A stretch of 64,000 bases of DNA from Mesorhizobium sophorae. GTDB taxonomy: Bacteria > Pseudomonadota > Alphaproteobacteria > Rhizobiales > Rhizobiaceae. The notes under the pieces are model-generated. The model made no database searches and was not told where the DNA came from. It saw only the letters and a list, made by a program, of their open reading frames with translations. The stretch's first letter is position 1; every line of letters begins with the position of its first letter. Position numbers and translations under genes: made by a program. Location: contig NZ_NNRI01000001.1 in NCBI RefSeq assembly GCF_002270415.1, positions 310,001 through 374,000 on the forward strand. Direction: 5' to 3'. Of the stretch, positions 1 to 8,395 are shown in pieces.

Positions 1-68
1 CTTTGAGGTATGCCATTTCTGTATGCTGTCGCGGATTGGACGTGCAGGGGACGCCCGAACGCCGGTCG

Positions 69-542
69 TCAGTCGATGCCGAGTTTGGCACCGATGTCGG
101 CGGCAAGCTGGTCTTCGGAATAGGTCGTGGTCACCCTGGATCCATCCAGATCGGCAAGGGCCTGCGCGATGGTTTCGTCGACCGGCGAGAAAAAGCCGTT
201 CTGCTTCGTTGCCAGGACGAAGATCTGGTCTCCGTCCCGGTTGCGGATGTCGCCGATATGATGAAGCTGGCGACCGGTGTTCTGATCCTTGGAGATCACG
301 CGGCCGTTCATGGTGACACGGATGGACGGGCTCGCTTCGGAGGCGGTTGCCGCACTGCCGCCGACATGGATGATCAGGCCTTCAGCCTTGGGTTGCTGGC
401 GTGGCTGCCTGGAAGCCGAATAGCCGCCGCCGCTGATCTGGTCGGCAAGGCGAACGATGGTCGAGCGGTTCTGCTCGATCAGCCTTTTGACCTGGACGTC
501 CTCGCGCCGCGGGCCATCCCGCTTGGAGATGATCTCAACCAT
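69..542 (-). CDS. Conserved hypothetical protein, 157 aa
   Basis: I do not recognise the family. The protein is soluble-looking, with no signal peptide or membrane segment. The N-terminus is basic and coil-like, a Gly/Ser/Gln/Arg linker follows at about residues 45-65, and the C-terminal half looks alpha/beta (HIGDIRNRDGDQIFVLATKQ). An upstream in-frame ATG at 587 exists, but the ATG at 542 has an ideal ribosome-binding site (GGGAGG, 6 bases upstream), so 542 is chosen. It stands alone upstream of the glycan genes, and nothing in the context gives a function. Confidence 0.6.
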   Translation of the reverse strand: MVEIISKRDGPRREDVQVKRLIEQNRSTIVRLADQISGGGYSASRQPRQQPKAEGLIIHVGGSAATASEASPSIRVTMNGRVISKDQNTGRQLHHIGDIRNRDGDQIFVLATKQNGFFSPVDETIAQALADLDGSRVTTTYSEDQLAADIGAKLGID

Positions 543-780
543 GAATCCTCCCAGATTCGCTCGGGCTTGGCCGGGGGTACGGCTCACTTCTTGTTCTTTT
601 GAGGTGAGCCTACACCGCCTCGGTGAGGTTCGCCATCGATAACATATAGCACCAGAGTTCCGGGCGCTGGTAGCAGGTGGCTGCTACACATTTGGAAGCG
701 GACGACAAACGATAGATGACTTCAGGGTCGCCTGTGGGAGGTCCGTGCGGCCGCACTGATCGATGTTGGCTGCCGATCCC

Positions 781-1497
781 TCAGGTGGGTACGAGCCCGT
801 AGGCAAGGCCCATCTTCGTCCTTGCCATGGTGGTTGATGAAGCGTCCACCAGGAGGCGTTTGCCCCAGCTTTCGTCCCGATCGATTTGAAAGCCGACGTC
901 GCGCAACATGGCAAACAGGCATTCCCTGTTGGGGACCCAGAAATTGGTGATGTCGCCGGCAAGTGTCCCTGCTTCGTAGTACTGCGCGACCGCGACGCCG
1001 GGCATCAGCTCCGGTTCGAACTGCGTTTCAACAAGCAGGCGGCTCCGACAAAGCTGCGCAACGATGTTCAGCGCGCGCATCATGTCGGGCAGATGGTAAA
1101 GAACACCCAGAAACAGCACGATATCGAACTCACCAATATCGGAGCCGGGGATGTCGTACAGGTTCATCTGCCTGTAATCGAATTCCAAACCGGTAAGTTG
1201 CTCCATGGCTTCGAATCCATGGCCATTCTTGGCCCGATAATCGACCACCGTTACCTGTGCTCCGCGGCGAGCCATGTTCATCGAAAAAAAGCCGTCCGAC
1301 GGGCCTATGTCCAACACCTGCAGGCCGGTCATATCTTTAGGCAATCGCAGTTTTTCGAGTAGGAACTGGGGATCGTAGGAGCCCGGCGTGACCACGCCGG
1401 GGTACACTTCAAATTTGTGGTGCCAATGCGGCACCTTTGAAACGATCGCCCGGGCTCTGTCTTGGTCACCGGAGGTCACTGGTGCTCTGGAGTGCAT
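781..1497 (-). CDS. Class I SAM-dependent methyltransferase, CmoB/DUF1698-like
   Basis: A Rossmann-fold methyltransferase of 238 aa. The sequence shows the SAM-binding glycine motif (VLDIGPSDGFFSM), the acidic end of beta-2 (VTVVDYRA) and motif IV (FDIVLFLGVLYHLPD). The N-terminal WHHKFEVYPGVVTPG resembles proteins annotated as tRNA mo5U34 methyltransferase-like, but this subfamily is also common in glycan clusters, where it may methylate a sugar. The substrate is therefore unknown. The start is set at the ATG at 1497, which has GGAG about 9 bases upstream; the track-length ATG at 1560 lacks this. It is divergent from the sulfotransferase fusion at 1718. Confidence 0.8.
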   Translation of the reverse strand: MHSRAPVTSGDQDRARAIVSKVPHWHHKFEVYPGVVTPGSYDPQFLLEKLRLPKDMTGLQVLDIGPSDGFFSMNMARRGAQVTVVDYRAKNGHGFEAMEQLTGLEFDYRQMNLYDIPGSDIGEFDIVLFLGVLYHLPDMMRALNIVAQLCRSRLLVETQFEPELMPGVAVAQYYEAGTLAGDITNFWVPNRECLFAMLRDVGFQIDRDESWGKRLLVDASSTTMARTKMGLAYGLVPT

Positions 1498-1717
1498 CTC
1501 TCTAATCTCCAATCCAAGTCCTGCTTCTATCAGGAGACAAAAATTTGCCCCGAACATCACATGCCGGTTATGTGCGCCAGGCGGCGACTATGCATGCGGG
1601 GTCCATCGTTGCCAACAGTTCAACTGATGTCCCCGACGGCAATCGGGAGCACATGGCGCCGTCCCTCCGTAGGGTTCGATCGCCTTTAGGTGCCGGACGC
1701 GTATCCTTGGAACTCTT
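1498..1717. promoter_or_regulatory. Divergent intergenic region, presumed two-way promoter
   Basis: About 220 bases separate the start codons of the methyltransferase and the sulfotransferase fusion, so promoters for both should lie here. I could not pick out convincing -35/-10 boxes. Confidence 0.3.
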
Positions 1718-3721
1718 ATGACCAGCAGAACCGCCATAGTTGTCGTCGGGATGCACCGCAGCGGCACATCCGCGCTGGCGCGCATGCTCAGCCTTCTCGG
1801 TGCCTCCCTGCCGCGCAACCTCAATCCAGCGGGACTGGGCAACGAGATCGGCCATTGGGAGCCGGAAGCCGCCGTGCGCCTCAACGACCAGATCCTGGAC
1901 CTGGCGGAATCGCCCGTAAACGATGTCCAGGGACCGTACGGCGAATGGCTGCAACGGCCCGCGGCACAAGCCTTCATCGACAGGTTGAAAGATCTGATCG
2001 TCGATGAATATGGCGACGACCCGCTCTTCGTGCTGAAGGATCCGCGGATCTCGCTGCTGTTTCCCTTGTGGCGCGCCGCCCTGGCCAAACTGGGAATACG
2101 GTGCGTCGCGGTCGTCATCTCGCGCAATCCAATGGAAGTCGCGCTTTCGCTGGCGAAGCGACAGTGCCTGGCGGGTGACTGGCAATCCTGGCCTCTGGAT
2201 CGGGGGGGCCTGCTGTGGTTGCGGTACAATCTGGCCGCCGAAGAACACACGCGCGACCTCGACAGGGCGTTCTGCGACTATTCGACGTTGCTGGACGACT
2301 GGAGCTCGGTCGCCCGCCGCCTCGGCGATGAACTCGAGATCGCGTGGCCGAAATCCATCCCGGATGCCGCTGCCGAGATCGACGGCTTTCTGTCGCGGGA
2401 GCTGCGGCACCATCAAGAACCGGAGGATCTGGATTGCCGTCAGGGCGTGTGGTCTGCATGGATCGCGCCGATCTTTTCCGAACTGCGTGGCGCTGCCGAA
2501 GGCCGCGAGCCTGATCCGGCCGTTTTCGGCGCGGTGAAGCAGTCATTCGACGATGTCTATGCCGGCATTCAGCATCCGCCTGCGCCGCCGCGATCGTCAG
2601 GCCGCCTACGCGTCATGCGTCGGGGCGCGGGCCAGCGAAAAATATGCCTTGTCGGCGACCTGTTTTGGAAGCCTGTCCAGGGTGACGGAGCGGCGAGAGC
2701 CGCGGTTGACGCCGCCATAGCCGCCGGCATCGACGTTTCCATCGTCGACATCGGCGCGTTTACCGAGGCGGACGAGAATGCCTTCGCGGCCTTTGCCGAA
2801 AACCATTCCTTCGACATCGAACATCTCGACGCAGACGGCCCGCTGGACCAGCCGCCCTTTCTGGCTTCAACGATCCAGTTGTTGAAAAACCTCCGCGCCA
2901 AGCATTTCGACGCCATTCTTTTTCAGGACCGGGATGGCCTTGGCCATGCCAGCGCCGTGGCAAAGCAGACCGGACTGACTTTCGACGGTGTGTCTCTGGC
3001 AATTGTGGCCGTGGGAAGCGCCGAATGGATCAGGCGGCAGAACGGCGAATTTCCATCAAGCCTGGTGACGATTGGCATCGAGCACCTGGAAAAAATGGAA
3101 CTCGAGCGAAGCACCGCCCAGGCGATCATCGCCGCCAACAGCAACGCTGTGAAGGGCGAGGTCGGTCGATATGTACACAGCTTGCAGGTCGTCCTGGAAG
3201 AGCGATCGAAAGATGCCAGGGAGGCTGCGCGTTACGCGAACTCCCTGGAAGACACATTGGCCCAGTTGCGGAAGGCGAACGAGGCCGCGGTCGAATACGC
3301 CAAAAGCCTCGAACAGTCCCGGGCCCAGGCCGAGGAGGCCGCCGGCGGCGATGCCCTGAAGGGCGAGGTTGGCCGATATGTGCACAGCTTGCAGGTCGCC
3401 TTGGAAGAGCGGTCGAAAAATGCCGAGGAGGCGGCGCGTTACGCGAGATCCCTGGAAGAGACGGTGGCTCAACTGCGGGAGGCGAATGACGCCACGACCG
3501 AATACGCCAGAAGCCTTGAACAGTCGCGGGCTCAGACCGAGGAGGCGGCGCGTTACACGAGCTCCTTGGAAGACACAGTGGCCCAGTTGCGGGAGGCGAA
3601 CAAAGCCGCGACCGAATATGCGAGAAGCCTCGAACAGTCGCGGGCTGAGACCCAGGAATATGCCACGACGCTTGCGGCAGAACTGGAGAAAATCAACTCG
3701 GCTGCCGAAAGCGGACGGTAA
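1718..3721 (+). CDS. Sulfotransferase fused to a glycosyltransferase-like fragment and repetitive coiled coil
   Basis: A 667-aa three-part protein. Residues 1-290 form a sulfotransferase domain with the 5'-phosphosulfate loop GMHRSGTS (residues 11-18) and a KDPRISLLFPLW block; it should use PAPS as donor. Residues about 305-475 (from KICLVGDLFWKPVQGDG to SAEWIRRQNGEFP...IEHLEKMELERS) resemble only the N-terminal half of GT-B (family 4) glycosyltransferases, without the C-terminal nucleotide-sugar domain. From residue 480 to the end comes a Glu/Ala/Arg-rich coiled coil built of near-identical repeats (VGRYVHSLQ..LEERSK, then EEAARY.SLE.TVAQLREAN). The ATG has only a weak GGA upstream. The neighbours are all glycan genes. 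The acceptor is unknown. Confidence 0.75.
   Translation: MTSRTAIVVVGMHRSGTSALARMLSLLGASLPRNLNPAGLGNEIGHWEPEAAVRLNDQILDLAESPVNDVQGPYGEWLQRPAAQAFIDRLKDLIVDEYGDDPLFVLKDPRISLLFPLWRAALAKLGIRCVAVVISRNPMEVALSLAKRQCLAGDWQSWPLDRGGLLWLRYNLAAEEHTRDLDRAFCDYSTLLDDWSSVARRLGDELEIAWPKSIPDAAAEIDGFLSRELRHHQEPEDLDCRQGVWSAWIAPIFSELRGAAEGREPDPAVFGAVKQSFDDVYAGIQHPPAPPRSSGRLRVMRRGAGQRKICLVGDLFWKPVQGDGAARAAVDAAIAAGIDVSIVDIGAFTEADENAFAAFAENHSFDIEHLDADGPLDQPPFLASTIQLLKNLRAKHFDAILFQDRDGLGHASAVAKQTGLTFDGVSLAIVAVGSAEWIRRQNGEFPSSLVTIGIEHLEKMELERSTAQAIIAANSNAVKGEVGRYVHSLQVVLEERSKDAREAARYANSLEDTLAQLRKANEAAVEYAKSLEQSRAQAEEAAGGDALKGEVGRYVHSLQVALEERSKNAEEAARYARSLEETVAQLREANDATTEYARSLEQSRAQTEEAARYTSSLEDTVAQLREANKAATEYARSLEQSRAETQEYATTLAAELEKINSAAESGR
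3155..3660 (+). repeat. Internal coding repeats (about 114-bp units) of the coiled coil
   Basis: The 3' third of the sulfotransferase fusion is built from duplications. A short block coding GEVGRYVHSLQ..LEERSK occurs twice (from 3155 and about 3362). A 38-codon block coding EEAARYARSLEETVAQLREAN...EYARSLEQSRAQT occurs three times, with the last two copies in direct tandem and almost identical in DNA. Such repeats can change number by slippage or recombination. Confidence 0.85.
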
Positions 3722-3735
3722 AAAGCTCACCATTT

Positions 3736-3761
3736 GCGGCGCATGTTTTGGTTTGCGCCGC
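3736..3761. terminator. Candidate two-way terminator hairpin
   Basis: A perfect 8-bp stem, GCGGCGCA / TGCGCCGC, with a 10-base T/G-rich loop, lies exactly in the 50-base gap between two convergent genes (stops at 3721 and 3772). There is no long T tract, so intrinsic termination is inferred from stem and position. Confidence 0.5.
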
Positions 3762-3771
3762 CGTCGGTGGT

Positions 3772-4542
3772 TCAGGAAAAGAGCCGGAAGCGGGCGAGAT
3801 ACCAGATTGCCTTGACGCCATCGCGCCATCCGATTTTCTTGCCTTCCTCGTAGGTGCGGCCGAAATAGCTGATGCCGATCTCGTAGATCCGCCAGCGGCC
3901 GGCAAGCGCGATCTGGGCGCTGAGCTGAATTTCACAACCAAAGTCGTTGCAGGTCAGACGAAGCCGGCTCATGACGTCTCGCGTGAACATCTTGTAGCAG
4001 CACTCGATGTCCGTCAGCGTCTGGTTGTAGAGAAGATTGAACACCAGGGAGATGAAGCGATTGGCCAGATAATGGTGGAAATAGAGCGAGCGATGAGGCC
4101 GGCCGTAGAAGCGTGAGCCGTAGACGACATCTGCAACTTTTCGCCTGACGATAAGGTCATACATAACGGTCCAATCCGCAGGATCGTATTCAAGGTCCGC
4201 GTCCTGGATGACGATGACGTCGCCCTCAACGGCCGCCAGCCCGGTCTGCAGCGCGGCACCTTTTCCGCTGTTTCTGTTGTGATGGAACACGCGCACGGTG
4301 ACCCGGGCAATCTCCGGTTCCTCGGTGAAGACCAGACCTCCGTCGATGTCGACGGTCAGGGACGTGGCGCAGCGAGAACCGGTCGGAAAATTGGCCTTGA
4401 GCCACTCACGGGTGCCGTCGGAGGAGCCGTCATCCACGATGATGATTTCCTTCGTCACGGCGGGAAGTGCTGTACTCACCATCGCCAACACGTGCGGCAA
4501 TGTGACTGCTTCGTTGAAGACCGGTACGATTACGGAAAGCAT
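3772..4542 (-). CDS. Family 2 glycosyltransferase, polyprenyl-phosphate sugar synthase type
   Basis: A GT-A enzyme of about 256 aa, like dolichyl-phosphate mannose synthases. It opens with MLSVIVPVFNEAVTLP, then has EIIIVDDGSSDGT (nucleotide binding), GKGAALQTGL, and the metal-binding IQDADLEYDP. Known members load a sugar from a nucleotide donor onto a polyprenyl phosphate at the inner membrane face. There is no C-terminal membrane pair. The ATG at 4542 has GAGG 8 bases upstream; an in-frame GTG at 4587 lies 6 bases behind the UbiA stop and is an alternative. It is the last gene of a tight operon with the UbiA protein and the GT-C-like protein, which suggests it supplies lipid-linked sugar. 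Confidence 0.85.
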   Translation of the reverse strand: MLSVIVPVFNEAVTLPHVLAMVSTALPAVTKEIIIVDDGSSDGTREWLKANFPTGSRCATSLTVDIDGGLVFTEEPEIARVTVRVFHHNRNSGKGAALQTGLAAVEGDVIVIQDADLEYDPADWTVMYDLIVRRKVADVVYGSRFYGRPHRSLYFHHYLANRFISLVFNLLYNQTLTDIECCYKMFTRDVMSRLRLTCNDFGCEIQLSAQIALAGRWRIYEIGISYFGRTYEEGKKIGWRDGVKAIWYLARFRLFS

Positions 4543-4593
4543 GGAACCTCGAGGCCGGAAAGTCGCCTGTTGTGTGGAACCCGACACTGCCGG

Positions 4594-5505
4594 CTAGGAC
4601 AAAGCGACCATCGAGATCATAACGATGCCGATGGTGGCGAAGAGCGCACGGTAACACCGTTGCAGTCGATAGAGGCTCTCGGACGTCAGGCCGGCCAGCA
4701 TGGCGCGGCGCGAAGCCCACAGATGTACCGGAATGAATGCGGCGGCAAAGACGAGGGCGAACGGAACCAATCCGAGCACGGCCAGCGCGACCATGAGCGC
4801 ATATGCCGAGATAAAAAGCACGAGGCCTGCGACAAAACTCCTGGTCTTGCCAAACGCCACGGCGTTCGTCCGTATGCCGTTGAGCAAGTCGACGTCATAG
4901 TCGCGCGCCTCATGCGTGAAATGACCGGCGGTGAATACCAGCCCAAAGAAACAACTGACGACGAGGCCCTGTGCGTTGATCGCGCCAAAAGCCGCATAGC
5001 CGATCAGGAAATGCATGCAACCGCCGACAAAATGCAGAGCCGAGCTGAAGAGCGGCGCACCCTTCAGATGCAGGGTCGGGCTGGAATACAAGGCGCTTAG
5101 CCCTGCCACCGTTATTGCAACAACGAGTGCCCTCGTATTTATCAGCCCAAACAGGAGCAGACTGATCGCCAGCAATGAGCCGGCAAGATAGCCGACTTCC
5201 CTGCGTGTCAGACCTTTTGCCGCGAATGTTCGGCTGGCTCGGTCCGGATCTTTGAGATCTCCGTCGATTCCCGACCAGTCGTTGAGGACAAACACGTGAG
5301 CCATCAGGCACAGGTTGCCGGCTATCAAAATGGCTACGGTCAGCGCATGGCTCGCTGACAGCGCTCCGATCGAAAGGACCGCACCGATGATCGGAGTGGC
5401 CTGAAGCGCGGCGACTTCATCGAAACGGATGCAAGAAAGCCAACGGGACAGCTGTGTCGCCCGGGGGCGAGTTTGATCGACTGTGTCGCTCGCGATTTGC
5501 GTCAC
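4594..5505 (-). CDS. UbiA-family prenyltransferase
   Basis: An integral membrane protein of 303 aa with about eight hydrophobic segments and both Asp-rich motifs of the UbiA superfamily: NDWSGIDGDLKD (residues 75-86) and HEARDYDVD (198-206, with D202, D204, D206). These bind the Mg-diphosphate of a prenyl or phosphoribosyl donor. The second motif is further supported by the YSSP segment. Its GTG start overlaps the stop of the upstream gene as GTGA, so the two are translationally coupled. UbiA homologues make quinones, tetraethers or decaprenyl-phosphoryl ribose; pairing with a GT2 and a GT-C here favours a lipid-carrier role over ubiquinone synthesis, but this is inference. Confidence 0.85.
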   Translation of the reverse strand: MTQIASDTVDQTRPRATQLSRWLSCIRFDEVAALQATPIIGAVLSIGALSASHALTVAILIAGNLCLMAHVFVLNDWSGIDGDLKDPDRASRTFAAKGLTRREVGYLAGSLLAISLLLFGLINTRALVVAITVAGLSALYSSPTLHLKGAPLFSSALHFVGGCMHFLIGYAAFGAINAQGLVVSCFFGLVFTAGHFTHEARDYDVDLLNGIRTNAVAFGKTRSFVAGLVLFISAYALMVALAVLGLVPFALVFAAAFIPVHLWASRRAMLAGLTSESLYRLQRCYRALFATIGIVMISMVALS

Positions 5506-8258
5506 TTCTCACCACATTTTCGTTCCGGGCCGCCGGAACCACAAGGAAGCTTTGATAGCATACGTTCGTTCTCGAAATAGAGCCGCAACCACAGCGCATA
5601 TCCGAAATCTTGCGACCAATAGAATCGTTTCACGGTCGCTGTAAGGTCATTGTGATACAGCAGCGGAGGCGTATCGCTCATCAAGGAAAAGTCATCCGCA
5701 GCAATATCGGTCAGCAGTTCGGCCGTGCGTTGATAGGCAGCATATGAGCCGGCATGGCTGTCCATTTGCCGAAGCTGGTCGGCGGCGCGCAGCCAGATCT
5801 CTTGGCCGGGAATGTCGGTCCGCAATTGCGCCTGTGGGAACTGCGGCAAGCAGCCAGCTTTTTCCAGGTCCGCCAACCGCAGATTTATCATGAGCGGCGC
5901 ACCGGCATAGTAGACCCAGATATCGTCGTCGCCAGCTTTTTTCGAGAGCGCTTCGCACAGCGAACGCGCGGCCGGTTTGTCCACTTGTTCGAGAAACAGG
6001 AATATGTGCATCTGGATTCCGACATCCGCCGGATTGGCGTCGCGTCCGGGATCGAGGCATTGGTATTTGTCCCGTGGCGCAAGCCAGGTCTTGTAGAGCC
6101 CGTCAGGCCGTCTGAACTGCGTTATCGTGGCAAGCGCGGGTTGCAGCAGTTCGCTCTTTTCGCTCGGTGCGACACGCCATGCCAGGGCGGTGTCATCGGA
6201 GTCGGGCGTGATGGCGCAGCCAAGAGTGCCGATCGTCGGCGCATCTGGTCGACCGTGATATCGAACGAGACCGCTCGGCTCGATCTGAGCGGCGAGGAAC
6301 TGGCGCGCCCTTGCAAGCATGTCGCTTGCGCCGGCGGTTTCGGCCACGGGGCCGGCGACATCAAGGATGACGGCGTTGAGATAGGTGTTCATTTCCTGGC
6401 GCGGCTGCTCAAATCGCGTCGCACTCGTAAAAGAGGTCAGCCAATAGCCGCCGGCCTGCTGGTGGCTTGCGAGCATCTGCCGGGCGCGCCGCGCCGCACT
6501 TGGCAGATCCGTCACATGCTCAAGCGCCTCGTTGTCCCGCGCCAGGACGAAAGAGGTCTGCTTCATGAGACGCGGCTCGCCGCCCTCCGTGGCGCGCACC
6601 AGCACCGCCAACAGATGCTCACCCGGGCCTACCTGGTCGATTGGAATGGTAACGCGCCAGCCAGCCGGGCTCGCCTGGCCCATCGCCATCTCGACATCGG
6701 TCCTGGCAAAGAATTCCCGCGTTGCGGCGCCCCATTGGCCATCGATCAGCACGGCGACGTCGCTGGGGGAGTGGTTGTTGGTGAGCGCCCATCCGAGGAC
6801 CTCAAGCTGTCTACCTGCTTCGCCGCCGGTACTTTGATCGGCAGGCAGGACATTCACCGCATCGATGTTGCCATGCAGATCGACGATCAGGTCGGCCTGG
6901 ACATGCGGGTGACGGAGTTCGGCGACAAACGCTGCGTTGTGGACGTCCCAGGCAGGTTGCATTCTGCCCGGTCCGTGAGCGGTGACGATGGGCGTGTCGG
7001 CGATGCCGGTATACCAGAAGGCGCCGATCGTCTGGATCGAGATCGCCACGAGCGATGCAAGTCCGAATGCCACACGCCCGTTCCGGGACAGGGCCTTCAC
7101 GACAGGTGGCAGCATCCACATCAGCATGGGCAGCATGTCGGTGAGCCACCGGGGGCCCCAAGAGATGCCCTGCCGCCAATCGATCATGGCGTAGAACGAC
7201 ACTTGCACGATCATGGCGCAGCCGATGGCTATCGTCAGCCCTCGTCCTGAGCGCTCGAGCACGACGCGACGACAAAAAATGGGAACGAACAGCAGGAACG
7301 GGGAGAAGACGAAGAGCCCTCGGGTCGGACTGACAAGAAGGCCTGCGATGCCGCCCACTATGTCGTGGTTGAAATCGCCGGGCCGAACATGCAGCGCGTA
7401 GGCCCCCGCGATATTGCCGACGATCATGAGATTATAGGCCAGGGTCAAAGCGACCGGGACCATGCCCGACAAGACGAAAAACGGTCTCATCCGGCCAGCC
7501 CACCACAGGCCATAAATACCCAGACCTGCCGCCAATATGGCATCGGGCTGGCGGTTGGCCGCGATAAGCCCACAAAGCAGTCCTGCGAGAACGATCGGCA
7601 ATGCCGTGGCTGGTCCGGTGAGCAAAAGCATGGTGGCCACGACCAGCAGCTGGGCGAGCCCATGCATCCAGAGGGCTTGGCTGCTGATGACCCATGTCGT
7701 CGTGCCAAATGCGTAAAGCAGGCTCAGAATGGCGGCCAACCCTTCATCGGTCCGCCGCCGCAGGAGCAAATAGAGCAAACCGACAGACACCGCCGCCAGC
7801 GAAGAAGCGCAGAGCTTTTCCATGATCCGGGCGACTTGGTCGAACAGCAGCGGATCGGCATCATGGTGGTCCAGATAAATGACTGCCGGCAGATAGAATG
7901 GGGAGAGGATGACAGGAACGACAATGGGAAATTTCGATACATATCGGTCTCCCCCAACCTTCAGGATCCAATGAGCAGTGCCATCCTTCTCTGGCGTTGC
8001 CGGAGGCTTTCGTCCTTGAGCCACCGTGGTTAGAATTGGATTCAAGGTCAGGCTGTGATTCTGCCAGATTGAAAAGGGCAGGTAGCGCGCCGCATAGCTG
8101 TCCGCCGCTGTGATCGACCGCATATTTGCGTTGTAGACCAACAGGGAGAGGAGCCCAAGCAGCAGCGCCATTGCGACATCGCGAGCGCGAATGCGCCGGA
8201 AAGCCGGCGTCGAAATTGCCTGGCTATGGACGTGGGCCGTAATTGCCGCGGTCACCAA
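5502..8258 (-). CDS. GT-C-like membrane protein fused to an alpha/alpha-toroid (terpene-cyclase-like) domain
   Basis: A 918-aa protein. Residues about 25-440 carry around ten or more membrane segments and resemble PMT/ArnT-like GT-C glycosyltransferases that use polyprenyl-phosphate sugars: an acidic N-terminal loop (ITAADSYAARYLPF) and an aromatic-rich loop (WRQGISWGPRWLTDMLP). A soluble linker of about 130 residues follows. From about 575 the protein looks like a helical toroid of the prenyltransferase/terpene-cyclase class and carries PDSDDTALAWR (D686, D688, D689), similar to the DxDD acid motif of class II cyclases. The start is TTG 8258 or GTG 8255, with GGGGA upstream. It heads the operon with UbiA and GT2. 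The function is not established. Confidence 0.65.
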   Translation of the reverse strand: MVTAAITAHVHSQAISTPAFRRIRARDVAMALLLGLLSLLVYNANMRSITAADSYAARYLPFSIWQNHSLTLNPILTTVAQGRKPPATPEKDGTAHWILKVGGDRYVSKFPIVVPVILSPFYLPAVIYLDHHDADPLLFDQVARIMEKLCASSLAAVSVGLLYLLLRRRTDEGLAAILSLLYAFGTTTWVISSQALWMHGLAQLLVVATMLLLTGPATALPIVLAGLLCGLIAANRQPDAILAAGLGIYGLWWAGRMRPFFVLSGMVPVALTLAYNLMIVGNIAGAYALHVRPGDFNHDIVGGIAGLLVSPTRGLFVFSPFLLFVPIFCRRVVLERSGRGLTIAIGCAMIVQVSFYAMIDWRQGISWGPRWLTDMLPMLMWMLPPVVKALSRNGRVAFGLASLVAISIQTIGAFWYTGIADTPIVTAHGPGRMQPAWDVHNAAFVAELRHPHVQADLIVDLHGNIDAVNVLPADQSTGGEAGRQLEVLGWALTNNHSPSDVAVLIDGQWGAATREFFARTDVEMAMGQASPAGWRVTIPIDQVGPGEHLLAVLVRATEGGEPRLMKQTSFVLARDNEALEHVTDLPSAARRARQMLASHQQAGGYWLTSFTSATRFEQPRQEMNTYLNAVILDVAGPVAETAGASDMLARARQFLAAQIEPSGLVRYHGRPDAPTIGTLGCAITPDSDDTALAWRVAPSEKSELLQPALATITQFRRPDGLYKTWLAPRDKYQCLDPGRDANPADVGIQMHIFLFLEQVDKPAARSLCEALSKKAGDDDIWVYYAGAPLMINLRLADLEKAGCLPQFPQAQLRTDIPGQEIWLRAADQLRQMDSHAGSYAAYQRTAELLTDIAADDFSLMSDTPPLLYHNDLTATVKRFYWSQDFGYALWLRLYFENERMLSKLPCGSGGPERKCGEK

Positions 8259-8395
8259 TAATTTTCCCCATCAGACTTTCCATCGAAGCTCATAGTGGCG
8301 CGCGCGGTGCTCGACAATGATCGCCATGGCGCGTCAACAGGAACATTAGGAATGTTGAAGCCAAGCCTGGTCGCCGGCGTTCCCGGGAGGCAAGA

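Noticed and set aside
5754..7250. Plus-strand open frame of 498 codons
   Set aside because: It lies wholly antisense to the GT-C-like gene, has no recognisable domain, and its residue mix is typical of a GC-rich antisense frame.
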